Virus record (IMG/VR): IMGVR_UViG_3300010389_000001
Coordinates: 168,534 to 232,533 of that record
Strand: one strand, 5' to 3'
DNA: 64,000 nt
Source of the DNA: a virus
Shown here piece after piece: positions 28,154-38,536 of this stretch. Numbering within the stretch: the first letter of the stretch is position 1; every line of letters begins with the position of its first letter. A model generated the notes under the pieces. It was given only the letters and a program-made list of their open reading frames with translations, did no database searches and was not told where the DNA came from. Position numbers and translations under genes: made by a program.

Positions 28154-31100
28154 ATGGCAAGCATTTTAGAGTTAATAGTCGGAGCTATTAATGAGAAAGA
28201 AGATTATACTTCTGTTGAAATAAACTGTGAGGATAAAGGCGGATCCGGCAAAAGCCTTTTCCCGCCAAAAGCGCTGGAGGTTTTATTCCCTGATCAGGGC
28301 AGCGAGAACATTGTGCCTCTTAATGGCGGCTCTGTTGTAAAGATACAGCTGGGTAGAGATATCGATCCCGAGTCATATGCCGGAGTTACCTCGAAGATAA
28401 GCAGCAAGCTCACAGGCATTGGAAGCCTAACTAACTTCGTAAGCAATAAAAGCACTCTAGCAGAAAGTGGATCAAGTCTGGCCGAACTTTATGTAAAGAT
28501 TAACAGCTTTCTTGAAAAGACTGGCTTTTTTCAAAAAAGCCTCAGGTCACTTGGCGTTCCTACTCTTGCCTTATCTTCTGTAATTTCCGAAGATATAGTT
28601 GACTTTGAGGATCTAGAATCAGAAATAGAAAGAACGAGATTACTTGGCGTGCGAAGCAATGAGTTATCTGTAATTGGTTCTTTTAAATTTATACCATTTG
28701 AAACTATTAAGCAAATTTATAAAATAGCAAAAGAGGGCTATGGATATAATGTATCCATATCAGGAAATACATTTTTTGAGATTGCAGAAAAGCTAGATTC
28801 AAATCCTGAAGATGAAGATATTTCAAAAGCAATTTTAAATATATTTCCAATACTCAGAATTGATGATGACTTTATTTTCGGCGATGATATTCAGCAGTTA
28901 ATTGGATACTACACTATATATAAAGATTCAATATACGTAAAAACTCCAGACTTAAGCGCTAGGGATTCTTCCGGTTATTCGATCAACCCATACGACATCG
29001 GCGTAGACAATGTGCAGGATTATGTTAACTTTGCCTTTGAAATGATCACGAGCGAGACAATAACTAGCTCTGGTTATGACGCAATAGCTTTTGATTACTT
29101 AGCTCCACCAAGCATAGAGGTTTTGGATCAAGATTACGAATTCCCGGCGATTAAGGAGAATGGAAGCATCTCTGTGGAGATTAGCGCTAGCGGAGCTGTA
29201 GATGGCGCCTCCTATTATCTTTCGCCAATAGATAAGGCAACTACTGCAAAAATACAGGGCGTTAAAAATGTAAGAAAAGTATCTGATGCCGTAGAATTTT
29301 TTACTGCGCCGAATCTAGCTGTTCCTTATTATTCAGATTCAGAGGGTTTGAAGCCAGTATTCGTTATGGACGACTCATTTACGTCGGATGATTTCGGAAC
29401 GAAGATTAACTACAGCTATACCAACGATGATATAAAAAAGCTTGGAGACCAAATCATTGTATCTCTTGCATCATCTAATATATTTGTTTCATCAACAGAA
29501 ACAGATATTGACAATTATGAAATTGAAATAAACAAAGAAACTATAGGCTTAAGCCAACTGGGCGTACCACTTTTTGTTAGCGAGGGAACCATAGGTGTAA
29601 CAAGCTCTCAATATTGCGGAATTGCAAACAGGCCTGATATATTTCTGGGAAGCAGAGAAGAAGATGCATCTTACAGGAGAAATGATAGAAAGTATTTAAG
29701 CGATAAAATTTACGCCTCGAAAGAGTTCTTTATGTCGCTAACTCCAAATATAGCCAGAGAAGAGCAAATACCAAAACTTTGGATAAAAGCTAAGGGCGGC
29801 CCTAGCAATGCGGATTCGAATGGGCGAAGATTTATAGAATTTGGTGAAGCACAAAATGGCTTCCTGGCCCTGGATGATTTTGGTAGCCCAAATGGAAATA
29901 CAGATGTAGAGTTTGCGTTATATGCTGTCGATAAGCTTGGGCAGATATCAAGAGCTTATGGGCCAAATATTGTCGTAACTAAAAATGAGGTGTTGACTCT
30001 TGGGGTAAGTCCCGATGGATTCAAGGATGATGGAGTTATTATTCAGGTAGGCTCTGCAATGCCCACCCTAACTATAGAGCTTGAAGAGTCAACCAAATTT
30101 GAATCTCTAGTTGCATGGAGCCAAAAGTCTGGTGGAATCAAGTTGTTTGAGATAAATCCATCGGAAGTAGATATAGTAAACACATCTAGTGGATTTACTA
30201 TATCATTTAATGGTATAAGCGTAGAAGAAGTAGTCGGAACAGCCAATGGAGTAGTTTGGCTTGAGATAAATGGATCTGAAAACCGTATTCAGCTCTTTAT
30301 TGCAGATCCGGACGTAACCTCTATTGACCAGCTCCCTGGTCCGCTAACAGAAAAAGTAGAGTTTATTGATCCTAATGGGCTAAAGGCAAAGAGATTTGGA
30401 AAAACAATTGACTCAATACCGATACTCCTAGATGGATCAAACGCTGAAATAACATTAAAGTATAAAAAGAAAATATTTAAGCAAGGCTCAGAAATTTATG
30501 CTTATTTTGCTTTCTGCAAAAATAAGGATGAGGAAAACTACAAAATACTATCCGAAGATGTATCACCTTTGACGGGGACTTCTGGAGGTATTTGCGAAGT
30601 CTTTCTAGATGGCCTTGGGTATTGGGTGCCAACAAATATAGAGTACAAGTTTGGCTCTAGTTATTTCAGCAGAATATCCAACAAGAAGGCTTTGTTGAAG
30701 TTTCCTGGTCCAGCCGGAAATATAAATATAAGTAGATTTGGAAGGTTTACTGGAAATAGTTTGCAGTCGCCAGCATGCATAATCCTGACAAATAGTAAGC
30801 TTAGCCCGGCGCAGGATGGATCATTTATATCATTAATCTCTGCAGATAATGAATATGCAAAAATATCCATAGGATCGAATACTAGTGTTGGCGAAGAAGA
30901 CAGAAAACCAGCATTCATAAATCCTCCCCATATCCTTGGGATGGTTGCCGGTATACCGGACTCTGATCAATTTGCCTCATCGTCTAAGGTTATGGGTGAT
31001 TATTTTCAAGATATAAGAGGCGTTAGTAATGCCGCCCAGATAAGTAATGAAGATGTGGTTGGGCCTATAATTACTTCTGATCGCCTAGATCGATTGGCCC

Positions 31101-34100
31101 TAATTTTCACTGGCTCAAACAATGAAAGAAGAGTATCGAAAGCTTACACTGCATATATAGGGTCAACAAGGGTAAGGAGAAGGCAGCGAGCAGGAAAGAT
31201 AAAAAGGATTTCCAGTGATGAAAACCTTCTCTTAATGAATCTAAAAAAGATAAAAGATGTAAGAGACGTAGGCTGGACCAATATCCGAATAGAGAAAGAA
31301 GATAAAAGATTTAATGTTAATTACGACTCTACCGTGTATAACGTATCGACGGTAAAGTTCTCATGCACTGGAGAAAATCCGGACCCAAACTGCTCAGAAG
31401 ATGAGGCTGACCCTGGAATAACAAAAACCGAAGGAAGTGGCAAGAACGCCATATCTGTACTAAGAAAAGAGAATAAATTTATTCTAGCGAATGATGGAGA
31501 AAATAAGCTCATATGCTCTGAGTCAGCAAATATATTCCCAGATGTAAATAACGGCGGGTTATCACCGTTGCCTTACTATCCCCAGTTTGATGGCACAAGA
31601 TCATTTAGCCTAGGAAGTTGCTCTGGAGGTGGCCTCCAAATATTTGATAAAGGGTCATCTTATGCTTACTTTAGAAATCCGATAAAAATATTTCCAGATA
31701 CAGATCTGCTTCTGAATTTATTTCTTACTGATACTGATACGGTTAACAATCCGTCAGGAGAGATGACCACTGTAAGAAAAAATGGGTCTATAACCGTTAG
31801 TAATAATCTTGACGAGCTAAAAGAAACTTATAACAAAATATCAGGGCAAGCAGATGAGGCGAACGCAAAGCTTGATGAGGCCAGTGCTAAGCTCGAAGAA
31901 GAAAGTCAGAATAGAGATCCCGACGGTCTAAGTCGAACAGAAGAGGAGATAAATCAGGATAAAGAAGATATTCAAAAGTCTAAGGAAATTTACACTGAGT
32001 CTGATGAAAGTGCGCAAGAAGGAATTAGCGCTGTTGAGAAAGCTGAGGCGGAGGAGGCGGCCGCACAACAGGTCCGAGATTCACTGGATCCAAATTCTCC
32101 AGAGGATATAGTGGCTAGCGCAGATGCTGCACTCAAAGATGCGCAAGATGCAGCAAATAAAGCTTTGAACGCAGCAAATGAGGCTGTAGACGGACTTAAC
32201 AACGCCCTCAATGTGCTTGAAAATCTGAATGATGAGCTATCAAGAAAGCTTATGATAGCAAACGGACTAATTAATGAAGCGGAAGATGCGCTAACGGTAT
32301 CAAGGTCCGATAGCTTCTATGGAGTTAGAATAGCTGATATGGCAATAAGCAAGACCGCCGCCATATCGACTGGCAACATTGATTCTTCAAATAAAAATGA
32401 GATATGGCTAAATATCAAAACAAGATTTGATCAGACTGCAGCAATAAAGTTTAACTCACCTGAGATTCTTTCAATAACAACTGATGGAAAAGATTTTCTT
32501 CCAGGTAAGTTCTCTGAGATAAAACTCGGTGATGGAAGAAATATACTTCTGCTTACAACGGTCGGAACAGACAGGAATACGAAATTAGAAATAAATAAAA
32601 TAAGAACAGACTTTACGATACAAAATGAGTTAGGCATACTTAAGGACTTATCTGTAATAATCGAGTCAAAAAATGAGTTCTTATTATCTGGATCAAAACC
32701 ATGTCTTGAGATTGCGCTAACAAATTCAAATCAAGAAAGGCTGCTTTTGTCGAATCTAGACAATAATTTGGCAATTGACCTTCAATCGACATATGAACGC
32801 TTTCTTATAGGCGGAGATAGAGTCAAGAAGGGCGTTCCGAGCACTCTAAAGGACACTCTAGCGGATAATCCTCTTAAGTTTATAAACGTTAGCTTGGAAA
32901 AGGCAAATATTCCAAAAGAATTTATGCAGAGCTTCTGCGATATGTCCTTCCATCTGACAGCGGAACTATCTCTTCAGCTTAGAAATTTTAGAGTTCTTCT
33001 TGTGCCAATCAAAGTAATCCTATGTATAGTTGATGTAATCTGTGCCTTACTTCACCCTATCCGGCTTGCATTCGCAATAATAAGACTATTCCTTTGCCTG
33101 TATGATTTAATCCTACTCTTGCCACAGCTTTCTGTGCCCGCCATGCTAATAAATCTGCTGCTGCATATTCTTGAGTTGTTACTTTGCGTAATTGTAAAAA
33201 TGCTAAGCATCGTTAACGCAATAAACGAAATAATATCAGCATTTGACGTTGCAATCAGGGATAAAAATTATCCGGCAATTATCGCTCTGGAGGAAACACT
33301 AAATGAGCATTTAGCCAGCTTGGAAGCAGATCTGGAGGTGCTTGAGCCTATCCTAACGATACTTGGATTATTCCTTGAGCTTTTGCAGCTTGTTTTCGCA
33401 TTCCCATGCCAGGTTGGATCAGATGAGGATGCGCCCTCCTGCATTGACCCCTCAATGATTGCCGGGATAATACTGAGCAAAGTTGCTCCATCTGGACGAA
33501 TAGAGCCAGACGCCCTACTTCCGATGGCTCAGACTTACACCACGCTTGACCCGGCAGATGGGACAAATGGAAATACTCCAAGCTCGGATAATGATAACGA
33601 CGAGGACAGATTTGGTAGAGTAGACGTTCTGAAAGAAGCCAAAGAAAATGTAGGAGCGACAGTTGTTCCTGATAATTCAGGCTATGGAGGAAGGGAGCTT
33701 ACAGGCCTAACGGATTCCCTGACCGGTGAGCCAAAAGTTATTGGAGAAGGAGGCTTCTTCTCCGGGGATAACGATGAGGATGGAAGGCACGATAACGTTG
33801 ATTATACGACACTTAGATTTGATGAAGGCGGAGATAACTTCCAGGCAACATTTGGTGTGTCATTTACAAAGTCGATAAAGAAGTTTAATCTTTTCACTGG
33901 ACCAGACCCAAGGCTTGTAACTTTCCAATTTAACGAAAGAGGCTTAACTAATCCATTGGCCTTTAACTGGTTCTTAGCAGCTTTCTTTAGAAAAAAGAAT
34001 ATAGACTTGTTCCAGACTCTGGATTCACCGCCGGGCTTTGTAATTCCAGATGGCAACTCCTTAATCGTCAACAGCGATCAAGTAGGCTTTACGTCACCAG

Positions 34101-35998
34101 TTGATGGTTCTTCTGACTTTACAAACGGAGGATTTACTGGATTCTACCTAGAAGAGAGAGCTGGAGGGACTTATCAGCCTAAGCTTTTGACGGCAACAAT
34201 TGAGGTTGAAGTAAGAGGGGTCGATGAAAATGGACAAGAGACGGTGGAGATCGTAGAGGAGACGCAGGATATAGGTCAGATTCCTATGATAGCTCTTGTT
34301 GACGATGAGTTTAACGTTTATTACGTAGAGGAAGGCGATGGCGGAACTGGAGGCATTATCGTTGAGGATATCGACGGAGTTCAGTGCATAACCTCTATTA
34401 GTGCAAAAATGATAAATTATCCAACTGCACCAAAGAAGAAGTTCTCAAGAGAGGATCGCGAAGTCTACAGGTCCGCTGAGGAGCTAAAGCCAAAGAGCGT
34501 TAGGGGCGAGGAGCTTAAAGACGGGAAAACTCTGACCGGCCCAAGAGATGACCCGGCTGTTCCGACGCCACCAATACCTGTTGTTGTGGGCGGACCTGGA
34601 GATATAGATCTCGGGCAGATACTAGTTTATGAGCAAGCCAATGCAAACTGGTTATCTGGAGAGTTTGATCCAGATGAAGGCCTGGAATATGGCAGTGAAT
34701 TCTTTACGAGCGAAGCTGATGGCCAAATATTTAAGCCAACTAAGTTTAATAAAGATTTTGGCTCATTTACCGCGCAGTATATACAAGAAGAAATGGCAGA
34801 GGGAAGAAGTGTTAAGGGGGTGCTAATTGATAATATTTCAGCTCCGCCATTCCCAGAATATGGAGTATATGATTGGGCCAATGGATCAAAGAAAGAGCAG
34901 AATGATTTCGGAGACTCCATTGATTCAATTAAGGTATTTGACTTTCCAACACTTCACTTTGTAGATATGCGCCATCTAAAAGATGATATTCTGGCAGCTT
35001 GCTTTGGGCGGCCTGACTCGCTTCTGCTGGATAATGATGTATTTACCGACGAGGGAATCGGAGATCTAGAGGATCTTATCGAGGAGACACAAGATTGCGT
35101 TCAGTCATTCCTAGACTTCTTCCTATCGGACAAAGAAGTATCTCCAGGGACTCCAGAGGGTGTGGTTCCGAGGATTAGGGCACAGCTTGAGCAGGGCATT
35201 GTTCCGGAGCCAGTTGTTGTAGACAATGTTATTTCAAAATATAATGAGACAAGAGAGTGTATACAGGATAAGGTTGACAGAGCATGCAAGTTTGTTTTGA
35301 ATCCTTTGAACACATCCTTTAAGCTGCTTAATGACATAGACGAATCTCCTCTAACAAATTACATCAATCCAGAGCAGGAAGATCTTGCGAATCTAATTAA
35401 CTATGACTTAGTAGATGAGCTTGAGCTTGACTCAGAGCTTCAAGGGTTCCCGAAAATTACAGGCGCAATGGAATATGCTTCCGGAATAGGCGATTCTGCG
35501 GCAGTTAGAGTTGGCGAAAAGGCAGTAATAAGGATAATCCCAAGAGATTGTTATGACGATACGCTGCCTTCTAATTTGGATCTAACTGATTCTATTAAAA
35601 TACAGATATTAGAAGACGGAACTGGCGGAGCAGCTTTAGTTGCCCCAGGTGAAGGACCCGAGTTATTTGTTAAAAATGAAGGAGAATATACGGCGGCAAT
35701 ATCATCAGACTCTCCTGGAGTGGTTAAGATAAAGGCGACCGTTTGCTCAGTTACTGTTCAGGCGGTCACAGATCAGTCTATTCGCTCTTCAGTTTCTTCT
35801 GCTGAGGTAGACTGCGTTGATGACGATGGCGTAGATCCAGATGACGTTGGCTCGTTTGCCCCGGGAGCTTTAACGAAGGTCGATAGAATTTTAACTATAC
35901 TATTTACTTCTGCTCCGGTAACAATGGCTGCAGAGGGCGATGCCGGAAGGCTCGCGACACCAAGGGACCAGGTATTCGGTACTAATCTGGAGAATTAA
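28154..35998 (+). CDS. Giant virion-type protein with hydrophobic segments and coiled coil
   Basis: The product has 2614 residues. The N-terminal ~1200 residues are beta-rich with several Ig-like segments. Residues ~1221-1378 form an alanine- and glutamate-rich coiled coil. Residues ~1615-1750 are strikingly hydrophobic, with successive runs of L, I, V, F and C (LLVPIKVILCIVDVICALL, for example), enough for several membrane-spanning helices. An acidic, low-complexity stretch (GNTPSSDNDNDEDRF) follows at about residue 1806. An Ig-like region lies near 2434-2560. It sits between the spike and the gp25-like wedge, so a baseplate or tip role is likely. It could form a membrane channel or be ejected, but I recognise no family. 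Confidence 0.6.
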   Translation: MASILELIVGAINEKEDYTSVEINCEDKGGSGKSLFPPKALEVLFPDQGSENIVPLNGGSVVKIQLGRDIDPESYAGVTSKISSKLTGIGSLTNFVSNKSTLAESGSSLAELYVKINSFLEKTGFFQKSLRSLGVPTLALSSVISEDIVDFEDLESEIERTRLLGVRSNELSVIGSFKFIPFETIKQIYKIAKEGYGYNVSISGNTFFEIAEKLDSNPEDEDISKAILNIFPILRIDDDFIFGDDIQQLIGYYTIYKDSIYVKTPDLSARDSSGYSINPYDIGVDNVQDYVNFAFEMITSETITSSGYDAIAFDYLAPPSIEVLDQDYEFPAIKENGSISVEISASGAVDGASYYLSPIDKATTAKIQGVKNVRKVSDAVEFFTAPNLAVPYYSDSEGLKPVFVMDDSFTSDDFGTKINYSYTNDDIKKLGDQIIVSLASSNIFVSSTETDIDNYEIEINKETIGLSQLGVPLFVSEGTIGVTSSQYCGIANRPDIFLGSREEDASYRRNDRKYLSDKIYASKEFFMSLTPNIAREEQIPKLWIKAKGGPSNADSNGRRFIEFGEAQNGFLALDDFGSPNGNTDVEFALYAVDKLGQISRAYGPNIVVTKNEVLTLGVSPDGFKDDGVIIQVGSAMPTLTIELEESTKFESLVAWSQKSGGIKLFEINPSEVDIVNTSSGFTISFNGISVEEVVGTANGVVWLEINGSENRIQLFIADPDVTSIDQLPGPLTEKVEFIDPNGLKAKRFGKTIDSIPILLDGSNAEITLKYKKKIFKQGSEIYAYFAFCKNKDEENYKILSEDVSPLTGTSGGICEVFLDGLGYWVPTNIEYKFGSSYFSRISNKKALLKFPGPAGNINISRFGRFTGNSLQSPACIILTNSKLSPAQDGSFISLISADNEYAKISIGSNTSVGEEDRKPAFINPPHILGMVAGIPDSDQFASSSKVMGDYFQDIRGVSNAAQISNEDVVGPIITSDRLDRLALIFTGSNNERRVSKAYTAYIGSTRVRRRQRAGKIKRISSDENLLLMNLKKIKDVRDVGWTNIRIEKEDKRFNVNYDSTVYNVSTVKFSCTGENPDPNCSEDEADPGITKTEGSGKNAISVLRKENKFILANDGENKLICSESANIFPDVNNGGLSPLPYYPQFDGTRSFSLGSCSGGGLQIFDKGSSYAYFRNPIKIFPDTDLLLNLFLTDTDTVNNPSGEMTTVRKNGSITVSNNLDELKETYNKISGQADEANAKLDEASAKLEEESQNRDPDGLSRTEEEINQDKEDIQKSKEIYTESDESAQEGISAVEKAEAEEAAAQQVRDSLDPNSPEDIVASADAALKDAQDAANKALNAANEAVDGLNNALNVLENLNDELSRKLMIANGLINEAEDALTVSRSDSFYGVRIADMAISKTAAISTGNIDSSNKNEIWLNIKTRFDQTAAIKFNSPEILSITTDGKDFLPGKFSEIKLGDGRNILLLTTVGTDRNTKLEINKIRTDFTIQNELGILKDLSVIIESKNEFLLSGSKPCLEIALTNSNQERLLLSNLDNNLAIDLQSTYERFLIGGDRVKKGVPSTLKDTLADNPLKFINVSLEKANIPKEFMQSFCDMSFHLTAELSLQLRNFRVLLVPIKVILCIVDVICALLHPIRLAFAIIRLFLCLYDLILLLPQLSVPAMLINLLLHILELLLCVIVKMLSIVNAINEIISAFDVAIRDKNYPAIIALEETLNEHLASLEADLEVLEPILTILGLFLELLQLVFAFPCQVGSDEDAPSCIDPSMIAGIILSKVAPSGRIEPDALLPMAQTYTTLDPADGTNGNTPSSDNDNDEDRFGRVDVLKEAKENVGATVVPDNSGYGGRELTGLTDSLTGEPKVIGEGGFFSGDNDEDGRHDNVDYTTLRFDEGGDNFQATFGVSFTKSIKKFNLFTGPDPRLVTFQFNERGLTNPLAFNWFLAAFFRKKNIDLFQTLDSPPGFVIPDGNSLIVNSDQVGFTSPVDGSSDFTNGGFTGFYLEERAGGTYQPKLLTATIEVEVRGVDENGQETVEIVEETQDIGQIPMIALVDDEFNVYYVEEGDGGTGGIIVEDIDGVQCITSISAKMINYPTAPKKKFSREDREVYRSAEELKPKSVRGEELKDGKTLTGPRDDPAVPTPPIPVVVGGPGDIDLGQILVYEQANANWLSGEFDPDEGLEYGSEFFTSEADGQIFKPTKFNKDFGSFTAQYIQEEMAEGRSVKGVLIDNISAPPFPEYGVYDWANGSKKEQNDFGDSIDSIKVFDFPTLHFVDMRHLKDDILAACFGRPDSLLLDNDVFTDEGIGDLEDLIEETQDCVQSFLDFFLSDKEVSPGTPEGVVPRIRAQLEQGIVPEPVVVDNVISKYNETRECIQDKVDRACKFVLNPLNTSFKLLNDIDESPLTNYINPEQEDLANLINYDLVDELELDSELQGFPKITGAMEYASGIGDSAAVRVGEKAVIRIIPRDCYDDTLPSNLDLTDSIKIQILEDGTGGAALVAPGEGPELFVKNEGEYTAAISSDSPGVVKIKATVCSVTVQAVTDQSIRSSVSSAEVDCVDDDGVDPDDVGSFAPGALTKVDRILTILFTSAPVTMAAEGDAGRLATPRDQVFGTNLEN

Positions 35999-36000
35999 TA

Positions 36001-38037
36001 ATGGCTAATGAAGAGCTTATTGAAAGACTGTCTAGAACCAGTGTAGCTGGATCAAATTACTTAAAAGAAGCACTGTCTAAAGCTTTGGGTGTTTTAGCAG
36101 ATGAGGGAACTGGCGATAATCAAGAAATAGTTCAGGGAATTGAGGCGCCTAACAATAAAGATAGTATAGAGCAGTATAAAAAAATCTTTTCTGAGATATC
36201 AGAAGAATTCAATGGTTTATTTCAAAGCCTTGAAAGTATAAGGTCTTCTTATTTGCCTTATAGCTTTGTTGCTGATGCTATTAACCAAAACAGTGGTCAA
36301 ACAGAGTCTCTGATAGAAATCTCCAGTCAGGAGTCCTTAAAGGAATCCTATGAGAATGCGTTCTTTAGAATGCTTGGCCTGCCCTCTACAGCCGATTTGG
36401 AAGATGATGTCGAATTAATCTGCGTAGATACAAGGGGAAATATAGAGCGACTGAAAAAGGATGAGTATACGCGGAGCATTCTTGACGCTAGGCAAGTTGA
36501 GGTTGGAGACAGAGATACCTCTGTTTCTATCGAGGTTTATAATTTAATTCAAAATCCAGATCCTATTCAAGTATTGGTCGAGAGTGGATATGACGAAAAT
36601 CGAGGAGAAGATCTCGATAAGCCTAGTGACCGTCTCGTCAAAACTCTTGAGATATTAAAAGAGCTTTATGATCTCGGTACTACGAGGGGGGAGAAGGCTC
36701 AGCAGCTTGCACAAGGCAAGTTATCAGCATCTATAGTCAAAGTCCCTGATGCGGAATTAAATGAGCCAGGTAGAGTTAGGCAGAATAAATTGCAAGAAGA
36801 TATCTTTAACTTTACATCTAATTTTAAAGAAGAAAATGATGGAGATGAGAATCCTAATTTTAGCAGCAGTTTTAAGCAAATTATAACCAGTATAGTCGGA
36901 GCTACTGAGCCAACTTATCCTGAGATTGGAGTGGAGCTAAGGGATGCCATATTTGCTCGGTATATATTAGGAATCGAGAGTAATACAATTGGAACGCTCG
37001 ATCAAAGTCCAAACTTTTGGAGATACTGCAGCCTATTATTTCCCCCTGTCCAAGATGGAAGAATTGCCAAATGTATCAATGAGCCGGAAGCAATTGTTGC
37101 AGAGCCGTTTCTGCCAGAAACAATGAGGAAGGTAAATTCAAAGAAGATGAGATCCAGCTTGCTTGAGGCTATAATTAGAATAAGGCTCGATATTGTAACA
37201 GGCACATCGAACCTTCGTCTATCAGATTTCTCTAGACCAGCCTTCTCTTTTGGCAGCGACAATCCTAATGGAGTAAGGTACAATGACATTGCGGAAAATT
37301 ATGGCATATTGGAAGCTTATTTGATTGCAAGATTATTTAACTCATTTTCAGGGATAGCTTCATTCACAAAAGAAAATATAAAGCAAATGCTTATACAGCA
37401 GTCAAATACCGGCCTCGTGCCGGCCCAGGAAGGCAGAAGAGCCAAACAAAATGATGGTTCTGCGGGAGAGGCCAAGAAGAAGGAGGATAGCCCTGAAGTC
37501 AAAAGGCTAAAGGCAACCAAGGCAATAGATGATTCGATGCTTCTTTTGTTAGGGGAAAATAATCTAAATAAAGCTCTAGACTTACAGGAAAATGTAGCAA
37601 GATCTTCTAGTGTTCATGATGCGCATCTTATGGAAATAGTAACTGCGGCAGTCACCTATCCCTCTAAGTGGACAGATAAAAAACTAAAAGAGATTGAAGA
37701 AAGAAATCTTGCTGACGCAAGAACCAAGCTCGATAAAAATAGATCCAAGATAGATAAGACGATGGGCAGATCCAAGGGAGTCGGGGTAATAGATATAATG
37801 TCATATGTTATTGCAATGTTTTCTGTAGAAGAAAAAGTACTACTTAGCCTTCTTAATGAAAGACAATTTTCATATCTAAAGAAGGAATTTCCTAAAGACT
37901 TTTTCAACGATACAGATAGAATAGAGATATCTTCTGCAGTAAATCTATTATCTTCAGCAGCATACGATGCATACGAGCTTTTTAGATCGATTTTATCTGA
38001 TAAACAAGTGGGCGGTTTATTTATTTACGATGACTAA
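36001..38037 (+). CDS. Unknown 678-residue protein, helical, in the baseplate cluster
   Basis: The product is mostly helical and charged, without membrane segments or signal peptide. A lysine-rich, low-complexity linker (about residues 480-500) joins two helical halves. Another basic helix region lies around 560-590 (RTKLDKNRSKIDKTMGRS). It follows the giant protein by two bases, with a good upstream GGAG ribosome binding site, and precedes the gp25-like gene by 59 bases. The position suggests a baseplate or wedge accessory role, or a chaperone for the giant protein, but I see no recognisable domain. Confidence 0.55.
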   Translation: MANEELIERLSRTSVAGSNYLKEALSKALGVLADEGTGDNQEIVQGIEAPNNKDSIEQYKKIFSEISEEFNGLFQSLESIRSSYLPYSFVADAINQNSGQTESLIEISSQESLKESYENAFFRMLGLPSTADLEDDVELICVDTRGNIERLKKDEYTRSILDARQVEVGDRDTSVSIEVYNLIQNPDPIQVLVESGYDENRGEDLDKPSDRLVKTLEILKELYDLGTTRGEKAQQLAQGKLSASIVKVPDAELNEPGRVRQNKLQEDIFNFTSNFKEENDGDENPNFSSSFKQIITSIVGATEPTYPEIGVELRDAIFARYILGIESNTIGTLDQSPNFWRYCSLLFPPVQDGRIAKCINEPEAIVAEPFLPETMRKVNSKKMRSSLLEAIIRIRLDIVTGTSNLRLSDFSRPAFSFGSDNPNGVRYNDIAENYGILEAYLIARLFNSFSGIASFTKENIKQMLIQQSNTGLVPAQEGRRAKQNDGSAGEAKKKEDSPEVKRLKATKAIDDSMLLLLGENNLNKALDLQENVARSSSVHDAHLMEIVTAAVTYPSKWTDKKLKEIEERNLADARTKLDKNRSKIDKTMGRSKGVGVIDIMSYVIAMFSVEEKVLLSLLNERQFSYLKKEFPKDFFNDTDRIEISSAVNLLSSAAYDAYELFRSILSDKQVGGLFIYDD

Positions 38038-38096
38038 TCGAGTCTCATAGTCTTTCTATTATTTTTATAGTAAAAAAGAGAACTTAGGAATAATAG

Positions 38097-38528
38097 ATGT
38101 CTTTTGATTTAAAAATAAAGAATGGCGATATATCTCTTAATAATGATGGGTCTTTAACTACTGTAGTTGGCAACAATAAGCTTCGTCAGGATATTCTAAA
38201 GATACTCTTAACAGATTTCGGCAGCAATAAGTACCATAAAAGATATGGGAGTTATATTGGGCGCTTAAATATCGGAGATGTTGCCGATAGTCAAATAATA
38301 AGCTTGGATTTAGAGCGTTCAGCTAGAAATGCCGTAAAGAATCTAATGGCGCTCCAGAGGGCTCAGTCTGCAAGGCAAGGTCTGAGTCCAGGTGAAATAA
38401 TCGTTGATATAAACAGCGTTACAGTAGAGCGGGACGAGTTAGATCCAAGACTGTATAATGTAAGTGTATCGGTACTTACAAGAGAGCTGACAGACTTAAC
38501 AACATCATTATCGGTAAGGATTGCTTAG
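38097..38528 (+). CDS. Baseplate wedge protein, gp25-like
   Basis: The product has 143 residues, in the usual range (110-150). It shows the family pattern DLKIKNGDISLNNDGSLTTV at the start, then the QDILKILLTDFGSNKYHKRYGS segment (about residues 30-55, described by its Q-D-I-x-x-x-L-T-D-x-G and Y-G-S residues), followed by a helix and strands. In T4 and related machines gp25 forms the wedge core that contacts the sheath and the J/gp6 protein. The J-like gene follows by eight bases, and AGGAG overlaps the end of this gene. Confidence 0.85.
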   Translation: MSFDLKIKNGDISLNNDGSLTTVVGNNKLRQDILKILLTDFGSNKYHKRYGSYIGRLNIGDVADSQIISLDLERSARNAVKNLMALQRAQSARQGLSPGEIIVDINSVTVERDELDPRLYNVSVSVLTRELTDLTTSLSVRIA

Positions 38529-38536
38529 GAGTTATA

